Assembly: GCF_018729255.1 (NCBI RefSeq) | Contig: NZ_CP076061.1 | Span: forward strand, 248,001-312,000 | Reading direction: 5' to 3' | From: Cupriavidus sp. EM10 | GTDB taxonomy: Bacteria; Pseudomonadota; Gammaproteobacteria; Burkholderiales; Burkholderiaceae | DNA: 64,000 nt | In this document: one piece after another, positions 8,164-15,431 of the stretch | How positions within the stretch are numbered: the stretch's first letter is position 1 | Layout: the number at the start of each line of letters is the position of its first letter | Notes under the pieces: generated by a model | Told to the model about the DNA's origin: nothing | The model's database searches: none | The model's input: the letters and a program-made list of their open reading frames with translations, nothing else | Position numbers and translations under genes: made by a program

Positions 8164-8604
8164 TTATTGGACAGTGATGGCTCGCGGCTTCGAGGCCTCG
8201 CGTTTCCGGACGCTAACGGAAAGACAGCCGTTGGCATATCGGGCTTGTACCTTGTCGGGGTCAGCTCCTTCTGGCAATTCGATCACCCTTCGGAAGGCCC
8301 CAACGAAACGCTCCTGTGCATACCGTCTTGCCTCGGGCGTCTCCGCTTGCCAAACCGCCTGTCGTTCCCCGCTGATAGTGAGAAGTCCGCGGTCGATAGT
8401 GACCTCGAGAGTTTCCTGTTTCAGGCCCGGAGCGAACGCGACGATCTCAATTGAGTCGTCGGTCCCTCCGATGTTTAACGCAGGAAAAGCGCCGTAGCGG
8501 CCAGCGCGAATGCTGGACGGGAACCCACCGAAAACGCCCGCCATCTGCCTTTGCAGACGATCGAGATCGTTAAAGAGATCGGTCCCAAAGAATGCGTCAG
8601 TCAT
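8164..8604 (-). CDS. Hsp20/alpha-crystallin small heat-shock protein
   Basis: A 146-residue small heat-shock protein starting MTDAFFGTDLFNDLDRLQRQ. The N-terminal amphipathic segment is followed by the alpha-crystallin domain (about residues 40-140), with GLLTISGER and YANGCLSVSVRKR. The start at 8604 is fixed by AGGAGG 8 bases upstream; the frame extends to 8661 without another site. First gene of a three-gene minus-strand operon. It is likely controlled by the promoter at 8731-8759, whose -35 region also fits a sigma-32 element. Confidence 0.9.
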   Translation of the reverse strand: MTDAFFGTDLFNDLDRLQRQMAGVFGGFPSSIRAGRYGAFPALNIGGTDDSIEIVAFAPGLKQETLEVTIDRGLLTISGERQAVWQAETPEARRYAQERFVGAFRRVIELPEGADPDKVQARYANGCLSVSVRKREASKPRAITVQ

Positions 8605-8730
8605 GATCGTATCCTCCTGTGAAGCGCGCAGCGAGGAGTGAAGGGCATGACGCGCTCCCATTCACCTGCCCCACTGCCGGCAAACAAACAGAAACACGCA
8701 GCGCGAATTCGCGACTGCCTGAGCGGAAAC

Positions 8731-8759
8731 AAAATAGCAATAGACAAGCCAATTTTCAA
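8731..8759 (-). promoter_or_regulatory. promoter of the Hsp20 operon
   Basis: On the minus strand TTGAAA and TATTTT are separated by exactly 17 bases, a good sigma-70 promoter 127 bases before the first Hsp20 start. The preceding C makes CTTGAAA, the sigma-32 -35 consensus, but a CCCCAT-type -10 is not obvious. Confidence 0.55.
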
Positions 8760-8807
8760 GTGTACTAATAGTTACCTCGGCATATCTCTGCCAACGTCTT
8801 GTGGCGC

Positions 8808-9478
8808 CTACAGCCGGTAGACAGAAAATTCCATTCGTTCGGTTCGTCCGCTACGGATCGTGCGCCCAAACATGGCCGGCCCATCCGTGCCGGCTACTGT
8901 GCGGGCGGGCTGCAGAGCAAGCATGAGAGAACGGAACACGGCGCTGCTGCGATCAGCATCAGCATTGGACGCCTTGATCGAATCCGAAACGCGGCCGAAG
9001 AGGTCGACCTCGTAAGAGGCACTGACCTGAGCCCGCCAAAGAGTCTGGGCGGGAATATCGGCGTTGGCGGATTGGAACTGCGATGCAGGCGACAATTGCT
9101 GTCGTGTCGGTCCGAAGCCCGCATTGAGGCTAAGAAAAAGCGCCGCGCGTGCAGACTGATTGAGAGCACGTGCTTCCTTCAGACGCGCTGAGGCGGCTTT
9201 AAGGCTTTGGTTGGCGCCATTGCCTCATCCTCGAGCTCATTCAGAGCCATGTCGTAAAAGATCTTCCACCATTCGCCCCGTGACATATCTTCCGAGGGCT
9301 GTGCAATCTTCCAGCTTTCAGGACGCACCTCGGATTGTTAGATGGCTTCTTTGTAGCTGGCCGAGGTATTGATCTCTGGCGGCTCGTAGACGGGGGCTAG
9401 TGAGCACACTCCTACGACGAGTAGAGCCGCGAGCAACGATGATGGACGGTAGCAGCGGTTGAGACGAGTTCTGTTCAT
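8808..9478 (-). pseudogene. decayed RND outer-membrane factor (NodT/OprM family lipoprotein)
   Basis: The minus strand encodes a signal peptide with lipobox (LLVVGVCS), then SLAPVYEPPEINTSASYKEA. An in-frame TAA follows, then WKIAQPSEDMSRGEWWKIFY. One base later in frame comes LKAASARLKEARALNQSARA, ending in YEVDLFGRVSDSIKASNADA. These are clear NodT-family segments. The C-terminal half is missing beyond about 8905. One stop, one net single-base loss and truncation make it non-functional. It is the last gene of a former tripartite efflux operon whose adaptor fragment lies upstream. Confidence 0.8.
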
Positions 9479-9593
9479 TTCGTTTCACCTGAATTGGGAT
9501 CTCATCACATCGGGAGCACAACGTTGACGCCGTCACGAATGACATAAGTTAGGCAGGGCATTCCCGGAGTCGTGGATATCCCAGCGAGCCGCA

Positions 9594-9905
9594 TCACGCC
9601 GGCCGTTTCGTTTCGGCGGTTCCGACCGCCATCTCCACTGTCTTTGCTTTCACGGCATCCTTTGGGCGAACGCGCTGAAGCCCATTCACAACGATGCGCT
9701 CGTTCGCGGCCAGGCCTTTCACGATGACTCGCAAGCCGTCAATCTCCGGGCCGACAGTCACTTCGCGGTACTGCACACGGTCGCTCGTGTCCACGACCAT
9801 GACGAACTTCTTCGCCTGGTCTGTTCCAACTGCGAGGTCTGTGACAAGGACGGCCGAGTACTTCGATCCACCGCCAAGCACCGCGGCACCAGCCTCCAGA
9901 GGCGA
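9594..9905 (-). pseudogene. C-terminal fragment of an RND efflux adaptor (membrane fusion protein)
   Basis: About 95 residues remain, containing DLAVGTDQAKKFVMVVD and GLAANERIVVNGLQRVRPKD, the conserved C-terminal beta-barrel and membrane-proximal region of AcrA/MexE-type periplasmic adaptors. The rest of the gene, normally about 280 more residues, is missing where the first recombinase unit begins (9906). Homology seems to fade about 20 bases before that boundary. Downstream, where an inner-membrane pump of about 3.1 kb should be, there are only 115 bases. The efflux system is therefore dead. Confidence 0.8.
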
Positions 9906-9956
9906 GTACCGAGCCGAGCCGGTTGACGATGAGAATTCACTCTGAACTTATCGACA

Positions 9957-10187
9957 ATGCAAGCTTGGACTGCGTTTCTTATGCGGATGCTTCTTCTCGT
10001 CACCGCGATAGTCGTGGTGGCAATTGCATCGAGATCGATCTATCTGCGTGTCCACTCGCCGTCGTTGCCTGAGGCTCAAGAGGACGACAACGTTCATCGT
10101 GAGATGGCAGATTGCGAAGGCCAACGTAGACAGGCGCCGCATTCGAAAGACAACGCCCTCACAACCATTAGTTGTTTGAAGTCCTGA
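9957..10187 (+). CDS. doubtful small ORF in the recombinase unit
   Basis: A 76-codon frame with a hydrophobic N-terminus (FLMRMLLLVTAIVVVAIA) is open in all three copies (also 20323-20553 and 57379-57609). An opposite-strand frame of 101 codons is equally open. Between copies, most substitutions change the amino acid in both frames, unlike the two downstream genes. No strong ribosome site is seen. It may be non-coding DNA kept for another reason, such as recombinase binding. Confidence 0.2.
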   Translation: MQAWTAFLMRMLLLVTAIVVVAIASRSIYLRVHSPSLPEAQEDDNVHREMADCEGQRRQAPHSKDNALTTISCLKS

Positions 10188-10195
10188 CTTCAAAC
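10174..10195. repeat. perfect 10-bp dyad in the recombinase unit
   Basis: GTTTGAAGTC is followed after two bases (CT) by its exact reverse complement. The dyad is unchanged in all three copies (20540-20561, 57596-57617). The two-base spacer is too short for a classical tyrosine-recombinase crossover core (6-8 bp), so an operator or transcription stop is as likely. Confidence 0.6.
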
Positions 10196-10373
10196 GGATC
10201 TTTCCGGTCTCTGACAGCGACATTTCTGAGCGATCAAAATGCCGCTCTAACACTGATAGCGCAGAGTCGTTCGTGCCCTGTTCGGGCGATGCGAAGTTGA
10301 TCAGTTAAGTTCATGATCCATGGACGCGAGTGCCTCGAACCAGTTCACTGAGCACTCCACACCAGGAGCATCC

Positions 10374-10667
10374 ATGAACTACATCGAGCCAGTTACATGC
10401 AAGTGCGGTGTCAGGGTCCAGATCCACGAGTATCTGATGGACCTTGGGGAGGATGAGCCGCTAGATCGGGGCTACTGCCCGATGTGCAGCCGCTTTTTGT
10501 TTGAGATGGAGCATCCTGGAATACTGGTCACCGAGATTATTCTCCCTGGGGATCGGACCAAATGCGGGGACGGTGATCGCCATTTGGGGCTGCCCCCAGG
10601 ATATGACGATGAGGACTGGCCATTTCCCACACTGGCCGAACTGCTTCGGCGACAGCAGGGTCGATGA
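10374..10667 (+). CDS. zinc-ribbon protein of the recombinase unit (copy 1)
   Basis: A 97-residue acidic protein of unknown function. C-K-C near residue 9 and C-P-M-C near residue 36 form a likely zinc-ribbon. A conserved acidic stretch (YDDEDWPFPTLAELLRR) closes the C-terminus. The start at 10374 was preferred over 10320 because AGGAG lies 7 bases upstream. The three copies differ mostly at silent positions, with one K/R and one P/L change, so the protein is under selection. It sits 50 bases before the recombinase gene in the same orientation, suggesting a partner role, perhaps as a directionality or regulatory factor (inference). Confidence 0.75.
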   Translation: MNYIEPVTCKCGVRVQIHEYLMDLGEDEPLDRGYCPMCSRFLFEMEHPGILVTEIILPGDRTKCGDGDRHLGLPPGYDDEDWPFPTLAELLRRQQGR

Positions 10668-10717
10668 TGCATTTTGAGGCGCACACTGGCTCTCCCTTCA
10701 TCTGAAAGGAGACCATC

Positions 10718-11344
10718 ATGGAAGCCACCGCCATCCACCGGACGCGCCCGGTTCCATGGAACAAGGGACGACTTACCGGTCAGAAGCCGCCTCTGAAATT
10801 GAACGAGATATGGGCAATACGAACACGACTCCAGCTCACCTCAAACGTGCGCGAACTGGCACTGTTCAACTTGGCTATCGACAGCAAGTTGCGGGCGTGT
10901 GACCTAACTCGTTTGCGCGTTCAGGACATTTGCGTTGGCAGCCAGGTCGGCACCCGCGCAACAGTAATGCAGCAGAAGACGCACCATCCCGTACAGTTCG
11001 AAATCACGGAACAAGCACGGGCGAGCGTTGAATGCTGGATCCGAGTTCGCGGGCTACGGCTCGGCGACTACCTTTTTCCGAGCCGGCTGCATTCCTCCCC
11101 GCATTTGTCGACGCGACAGTATGCACGGATCGTCCACCGGTGGGTCGCCTCCATCGGCCTGGATGATTCGGCTTACGGAACGCATTCAATCCGCCGCACC
11201 AAGGCGTCGCTGATCTATCGGCGCACCAAGAACTTGCGCGCTGTCCAACTGCTCCTCGGGCATACCAAGCTCGAAAGCACTGTGCGCTATCTTGGCATCG
11301 AGGTTGACGACGCGCTTGAAATAGCAGAACAGACTGAAGTGTAG
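10718..11344 (+). CDS. short tyrosine recombinase (copy 1)
   Basis: A 208-residue phage-integrase-family enzyme with the complete catalytic set: R59 (KLRACDLTRLR), K87, H156-x-x-R159 (GTHSIRR), H182 (LLLGHTK) and nucleophile Y191 (VRYLG). It lacks the N-terminal arm-binding and most of the core-binding domain of lambda-type integrases, so it resembles the short FimB-like recombinases. AAAGGAG precedes the ATG. Against copies 2 and 3, roughly nine substitutions are silent and two change residues (T4/P4 and V110/A110), which implies all copies stayed functional. Likely moves or inverts DNA at unit-specific sites (inference). Confidence 0.9.
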   Translation: MEATAIHRTRPVPWNKGRLTGQKPPLKLNEIWAIRTRLQLTSNVRELALFNLAIDSKLRACDLTRLRVQDICVGSQVGTRATVMQQKTHHPVQFEITEQARASVECWIRVRGLRLGDYLFPSRLHSSPHLSTRQYARIVHRWVASIGLDDSAYGTHSIRRTKASLIYRRTKNLRAVQLLLGHTKLESTVRYLGIEVDDALEIAEQTEV

Positions 11345-11355
11345 CTAGGGAAAGT

Positions 11356-11383
11356 TGGCCGGCCAGCGGTCGCTTGCCGGCCA
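11356..11383. repeat. terminal hairpin of the recombinase unit
   Basis: TGGCCGGC and GCCGGCCA flank a 12-base loop 12 bases after the recombinase stop. No T-run follows. It marks the right end of homology between copies, so it may be a terminator-like stem or part of the recombination site. In copy 2 one stem base is changed. Confidence 0.5.
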
Positions 11384-11555
11384 GTTCGAGTCATATGACC
11401 TACGTCCCACGAAAGGGCCGTTGCCAAGCAGACCAGCTATTCGCGGCCCAATCGCCAATTGGCAAGAAGTCGCTTAACACCTCAACGTCGACATTCCCGC
11501 CCGCCCATCCTTTCCCCTTCTGCGATCGAGAAGACTTCTTTGCTTGACCGATCTG

Positions 11556-11577
11556 ATAGTATACCCCCCTATACTAT
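11556..11577. promoter_or_regulatory. DmeR-type operator
   Basis: ATAGTATA, six C residues and TATACTAT form a perfect inverted repeat around a C6 tract. This is the arrangement known for RcnR/CsoR-family repressors (AT-rich inverted repeat flanking a G/C tract). It lies 17 bases before the repressor start and overlaps TATACT and TATAAT -10-like boxes. Confidence 0.8.
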
Positions 11578-11594
11578 AATTGCGATTCACTATC

Positions 11595-11873
11595 ATGAGC
11601 CACACCGTCCAAGACAAACAAAAGCTCATCAACCGCGTCCGCCGGATTCGCGGGCAGATAGATGCCATCGAGCGCGCCCTCGAGGAAGAACAAGGGTGCT
11701 TGGACGTCCTGCAGCAAATCACAAGCTGCCGCGGCGCCATGAACGGACTTCTGAGTGTTGTGCTGGAAGAGCACATTCGCTGCCACCTTGTTGATGCCGA
11801 GCCTGGCAGGAGCGACGGTGAAAGCGATGCCCGCGAGGTACTCATCGAGGTTGTTCGCAGCTACTTTAAATAG
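11595..11873 (+). CDS. dmeR: DmeR, RcnR/CsoR-family metal-responsive repressor
   Basis: A 92-residue all-helical repressor of the RcnR/FrmR branch. It has KLINRVRRIRGQIDAIERAL, the conserved DNA-contact helix, then a Cys at about residue 35 (EQGCLDVLQQITSC), and an H at 60 with HIRCHL, matching metal or formaldehyde sensing residues. The next gene is a His-rich CDF exporter, which points to Co/Ni sensing as in the dmeRF operons of rhizobia. The C6-centred operator directly upstream indicates autorepression. Confidence 0.85.
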   Translation: MSHTVQDKQKLINRVRRIRGQIDAIERALEEEQGCLDVLQQITSCRGAMNGLLSVVLEEHIRCHLVDAEPGRSDGESDAREVLIEVVRSYFK

Positions 11874-11917
11874 TCATTGACCAAACCGAGGCAGACAACC
11901 CCTTTCCGGTCATTACC

Positions 11918-12919
11918 ATGCAAACTCAAGATCTATCCCGGTGGACCCACTCCCACGTGTTCGATACCGGCAATCAGGCGGCGGAACGGGGCACCCGGCT
12001 CGTCATGCTGATTACCGCCGCCATGATGTTCGTGGAAATCGCAGCGGGCCTTTGGTTCAACTCCATGGCGCTGCTGGCCGATGGCTGGCATATGAGTTCC
12101 CATGCGTTGGCTATCGGGCTTAGTGCGTTCGCGTATGCCGCCGCGCGCCGCTACGCGAACGACACGCGCTTTGCCTTCGGCACCTGGAAGATCGAAGTGC
12201 TCGCCGGATTTGCGAGTGCTGTTTTCCTGCTCGGCATTGCCACACTAATGGTCGTTGGTTCCGTCGAGCGCATGATTACTCCGCAGGCCATTCACTACAA
12301 GGAAGCCATGGCCGTCACGGTAGTCGGCCTCGTGGTGAACCTCGCCTGCGCACTCATCCTGGGCGGAGCACACGATCATGGTCATGGGCACGATCACGCC
12401 CACCACCACGGAGCGCATACGCATGGGCACGACCACAAGCATCACGACCTGAACCTGCGCTCGGCCTACGTGCACGTCCTTGCGGACGCTGCAACCTCGG
12501 TGTTGGCAATTATTGCGCTTGCCGGTGGTTGGTTGCTCGGCTGGGGCTGGCTCGATCCCGTGATGGGCGTAGTGGGCGCTGCACTCGTCGGCACCTGGGC
12601 ATTCGGCTTGCTGCGTCAGACTGGCGTCGTCCTGCTGGATCGCGAGATGGATCACCACGTAGTCGATGAGATCCGGGAAATAGTGGCGACGTTCAGCGCG
12701 GGAGGCAACGCCACACAACTTGCCGATCTCCATGTCTGGCGCGTGGGCGCGGAGAAGTTCTCATGTGCCATCAGTCTGGTGACAAACGATAAGACGTTGT
12801 CGGCCGCAGCAGTCAAGCACGCGTTCAGCATCCACGAAAAAATTGTGCATCTGACGGTCGAGATTCATCGCTATAGCGACGTAGACGTAGACGGACACGC
12901 ACGAAGCGCGGCGAGCTAA
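11918..12919 (+). CDS. dmeF: DmeF, cation-diffusion-facilitator Co/Ni exporter
   Basis: A 333-residue inner-membrane CDF antiporter that exports divalent metal against protons. Six membrane spans are visible. The metal-binding residues of spans 2 and 5 appear in LADGWHMSSHALAIGL and VHVLADAATSVLAI. Between spans 4 and 5 lies a long His-rich loop (about residues 149-176, HDHGHGHDH and similar). The C-terminal cytoplasmic domain has DLHVWRVG. Upstream dmeR and its operator suggest induction by cobalt or nickel. DmeF was first described in Cupriavidus metallidurans, which fits the inferred host. Confidence 0.9.
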   Translation: MQTQDLSRWTHSHVFDTGNQAAERGTRLVMLITAAMMFVEIAAGLWFNSMALLADGWHMSSHALAIGLSAFAYAAARRYANDTRFAFGTWKIEVLAGFASAVFLLGIATLMVVGSVERMITPQAIHYKEAMAVTVVGLVVNLACALILGGAHDHGHGHDHAHHHGAHTHGHDHKHHDLNLRSAYVHVLADAATSVLAIIALAGGWLLGWGWLDPVMGVVGAALVGTWAFGLLRQTGVVLLDREMDHHVVDEIREIVATFSAGGNATQLADLHVWRVGAEKFSCAISLVTNDKTLSAAAVKHAFSIHEKIVHLTVEIHRYSDVDVDGHARSAAS

Positions 12920-13003
12920 TCGGTTTTGCGTCCGACTCGGTATCGAGCCCAAACGTCCGCCCGCATTCGCGCCCATAGCGGTCACTTAGGCTCGGACTCG
13001 GAG

Positions 13004-13020
13004 CGGCTGAGAAGGGTCGG
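13004..13020. repeat. 17-bp repeat shared with 56276-56292
   Basis: CGGCTGAGAAGGGTCGG occurs identically about 85 bases after dmeF and about 80 bases after arsH, followed by AGCCG-rich sequence in both. Purpose unknown; it may be part of an old mobile-element end. Confidence 0.45.
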
Positions 13021-13534
13021 TTAGAGCCGGCTGGTCAAGACGGACGGCCGACCGGTAGGCCGAATCCGCAGTCGGTTGCGGTCCTTCCCCCATTCATTCT
13101 GGGCAAGAAGGGCGCCTTGAAATGAAGAGGTCGGTATGCCCACCGGCCCGATGAGTTTCTATGTATTGCGATGTATCGATACATGCATCGCCAGTGCGCG
13201 TAAGGTCCTTTGTTGGTATGGCGACCAGCGCGACGTCCGCTCAACTATGCATCGTTAGGGTATAAGTCGGCCAAGATCAGTGGTTCGCCGCCAAGCCGGC
13301 TTCGGTGTCAAGGTAAAGGTGCGCCCGCTGAAGAAGCTGAAGGACCCAGGAGCGTAAGCGTCGGGGCGACAGGCAGCAAAGGGGAGCGAAGGCTCCCTCT
13401 ATTGTATTTGCGTTCCTGGGTAGCACATCGGACACCTCTGCAAGGGCGGCAGAGGCGACTACGTGGCGAATGCAATTCGGAAGAATGCGCCACGGCTGGA
13501 TGGACGTAGCGCGAAAGCACGGAATACGCGCACA

Positions 13535-13592
13535 GTTTGAATGGCTCCGGCGACGCGGCGCCGCATCACTTTGATCCAATTCGACGACCGGG
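13535..13592. repeat. ~60-bp repeat shared with 3639-3701
   Basis: Second copy of the segment described at 3639-3701, ending CGACGACCGGG. Its right edge is 56 bases from the end of the TetR gene, so it may mark another rearrangement boundary. Confidence 0.5.
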
Positions 13593-13648
13593 TTGTTCGG
13601 CAGGCATGTTAACGAAGCTCTTAACGGCATTTACAGTGCTGAGCGCTT

Positions 13649-14308
13649 CTAACTTAGCCATTGCGCTAGCATCCTCAGAGTTTCCGCTTTTACAGACGCA
13701 GGGTCCATCGATGCCTTGTTCAGGCGATGCACGGAAATCCCGCGCAGCAAGCTCATGATGATGAGTGCCGCGGATCTCGTTTCCACGTCCTCCCTGATCT
13801 GGCCAAGGCCTTTCGCTTCGATAAGCTTGAACTCCACGTAGGCCAGGTTCTTTTCGTTGTAGTCATGGACGAAGCCATACAACGGCGAGTCAACCACCGA
13901 CGAGTCGAGGACGATAAAGAACATCGCTCGGATGCGCTTGACGGCGTCTTCCGGGCGCTGCGTGTAGGCATCAACCAGCGAATGAATGCCATGGATGCCG
14001 CGCGTGTCGTGACCGTCCTTCTTGCGCTCGGCATTGAAGTCGCGCGACAACTGCTCCAGGCACTCCTCCAGCAGCTTTTCCTTGGTACCGAAGTGGTTGT
14101 GGGCAAGACCGCGGCTGTAGCCTGCCTTGATACCCACTTCATTCATGGTCAGCCCCGCGAGGCCCTTTTCGGAAATCAGGTCGATGGCGGCCTGCACCAT
14201 GCGGCCGACGGACTCCTCGCGCCGTTGCTCCTGAGTGCGACTGGATTGCTGTTTCATTGGGTGTGGTGTCGCAGAGTCTGACAAGGCGCCGTTATGGCGA
14301 CCATTCAT
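13649..14308 (-). CDS. TetR-family transcriptional regulator
   Basis: About 219 residues from the ATG at 14308; a second start at 14257 (MKQQSSRTQEQRREE) would give 202 and fits the family length better. Neither has a strong ribosome site. The helix-turn-helix is clear: GLAGLTMNEVGIKAGYSRGLAHNHFGTKEKLL. The C-terminal ligand domain is typical and no truncation is seen. It closes a minus-strand run of a Bug receptor, an enoyl-CoA hydratase and two acyl-CoA dehydrogenases, so it is probably the local repressor responding to an acyl-CoA or the imported acid (inference). Confidence 0.8.
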   Translation of the reverse strand: MNGRHNGALSDSATPHPMKQQSSRTQEQRREESVGRMVQAAIDLISEKGLAGLTMNEVGIKAGYSRGLAHNHFGTKEKLLEECLEQLSRDFNAERKKDGHDTRGIHGIHSLVDAYTQRPEDAVKRIRAMFFIVLDSSVVDSPLYGFVHDYNEKNLAYVEFKLIEAKGLGQIREDVETRSAALIIMSLLRGISVHRLNKASMDPASVKAETLRMLAQWLS

Positions 14309-14423
14309 GCGCGGAGCCCGATTGTACCGAATGGAAAGGCCCAGCTTCCAGTCGGCGATGATACGAACCCGGAGCACCAATTCCCACCGCTGTAGGAATT
14401 GGCGCGACTCCGCATTCGGCCGG

Positions 14424-15386
14424 TCAGGCTGGCTGAATTTTAGCCTTTTCCGCCACACGCTTGAAACGCTGATACTCCGATCGCTGGAACTCGCCCAGTT
14501 CGCCCAGCGACTTCGTCAGGAAGGTGCCTGCCCGCCTGGCCTGGTACGCCTTTGCCGCGTCTGTGGCCTGCGCAGCGGAAATGGCCGCGGCGAGTTCCTT
14601 CATCTTGTCCACCGGGGTACCCGCTTTCATCGAGAACGACGACCACACATAGGACTCGAAACCCGCGTATCCCAGTTCCTTCATCGTGGGGGTCTCGGGT
14701 AGCAGCCTGTCTCGCGTACCGCCCGTGATGGCGAGCACGCGCAACTTGTTCGCCTTCGCCATCTGAGCGATGCCGGTAATATCGTTGAGCGCAATGTCCA
14801 GGCGGTTGCCCACCAGATCCGTCACCATCGGCGCGCCGCCCTTGTAGGGCACGGCCGTGACCTGGATGTCCGTTTCCTGCGCCAGCCATTCGCCAACCAG
14901 GCGGTAGCCTTCCGAATAGTTGCCGACAGAAATCGGCTTTCCCGACGCCTTGTAGCGCGCCACGACGTCGGCAATGCTGCGGAAAGGCGACTCGTTGCTG
15001 GTAACGAAGGCCGCGGCGGAGATCGCCAGGCCATGCAACGGTACAAGCTCTTTGAACGGGTCGTAGCCCAGGTTCTTCACCATCACGGGGTTCACCGCGA
15101 TCAGCGAATTGCTGCCCAGCAGGATGGTATTGCCGTCCGCCGGTTCCGCCAGCACGGTCCGCACGGCAATGAGGCCGCTTGCCCCCGGCTTGTTCTCCAC
15201 CACCACCGAGCGCCCCAGCGACTTGGAAATCAGCTCGGCGTAAAAGCGCGCGCCTTCATCCGATCCACTGCCGGCCGTGAACGGCACGATGACGCGAATG
15301 ACCTTGCCCTGCGCCCGGGCGAGATAGGGGAAGCCCAGCGCCGTCGCGCCGGCCAGCACCGTGGCACCAAATTGTCTCCGTTGCAT
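14424..15386 (-). CDS. Bug-family periplasmic solute-binding receptor
   Basis: A 320-residue tripartite-tricarboxylate-transporter receptor. The signal peptide MQRRQFGATVLAGATALGFP contains a twin arginine, then YLARAQ cleavage. VIVPFTAGSGSDEGARF and VENKPGASGLIAVRTV are the conserved ligand-pocket segments. Bug receptors are greatly expanded in Bordetella and Cupriavidus and bind carboxylates. No TctAB membrane genes are adjacent, which is common for orphan Bugs. It lies between the TetR gene and the acyl-CoA genes, so it probably captures the substrate of this pathway. Confidence 0.88.
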   Translation of the reverse strand: MQRRQFGATVLAGATALGFPYLARAQGKVIRVIVPFTAGSGSDEGARFYAELISKSLGRSVVVENKPGASGLIAVRTVLAEPADGNTILLGSNSLIAVNPVMVKNLGYDPFKELVPLHGLAISAAAFVTSNESPFRSIADVVARYKASGKPISVGNYSEGYRLVGEWLAQETDIQVTAVPYKGGAPMVTDLVGNRLDIALNDITGIAQMAKANKLRVLAITGGTRDRLLPETPTMKELGYAGFESYVWSSFSMKAGTPVDKMKELAAAISAAQATDAAKAYQARRAGTFLTKSLGELGEFQRSEYQRFKRVAEKAKIQPA

Positions 15387-15431
15387 GAACTTGTCTCCGT
15401 TTTATGTATGGTCTGTGCCTGGCGTGCCGCC

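Larger units (their letters stand above)
9906..11383 (+). mobile_element. recombinase unit, copy 1 (1478-bp core)
   Basis: A module present three times with a core of exactly 1478 bp and no indels between copies (20272-21749 and 57328-58805 are the others). It carries a zinc-ribbon protein and a short tyrosine recombinase. The left end starts at GTACCGAG and the right end finishes at the hairpin TTGCCGGCCA. Copies 2 and 3 share 36 more bases on the left and TAAG on the right, which copy 1 lacks. No terminal inverted repeat or target duplication is evident. The copy sits where an efflux adaptor gene has been lost. Confidence 0.8.
12920..13648. other. intergenic stretch with repeat remnants
   Basis: No gene is seen. 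It contains the 17-bp repeat CGGCTGAGAAGGGTCGG (13004-13020, also at 56276) and the ~60-bp repeat at 13535-13592. Short frames here have no support. Confidence 0.5.

Noticed and set aside
9948..10253. A 101-codon minus-strand gene in the recombinase unit
   Set aside because: Open in all copies, but substitutions are mostly replacing and there is no ribosome site.
9906..11383. Integron with attC cassettes
   Set aside because: The recombinase lacks the IntI-specific insertion and N-terminal domain as far as I can see, and no array of attC-like sites or cassettes follows.
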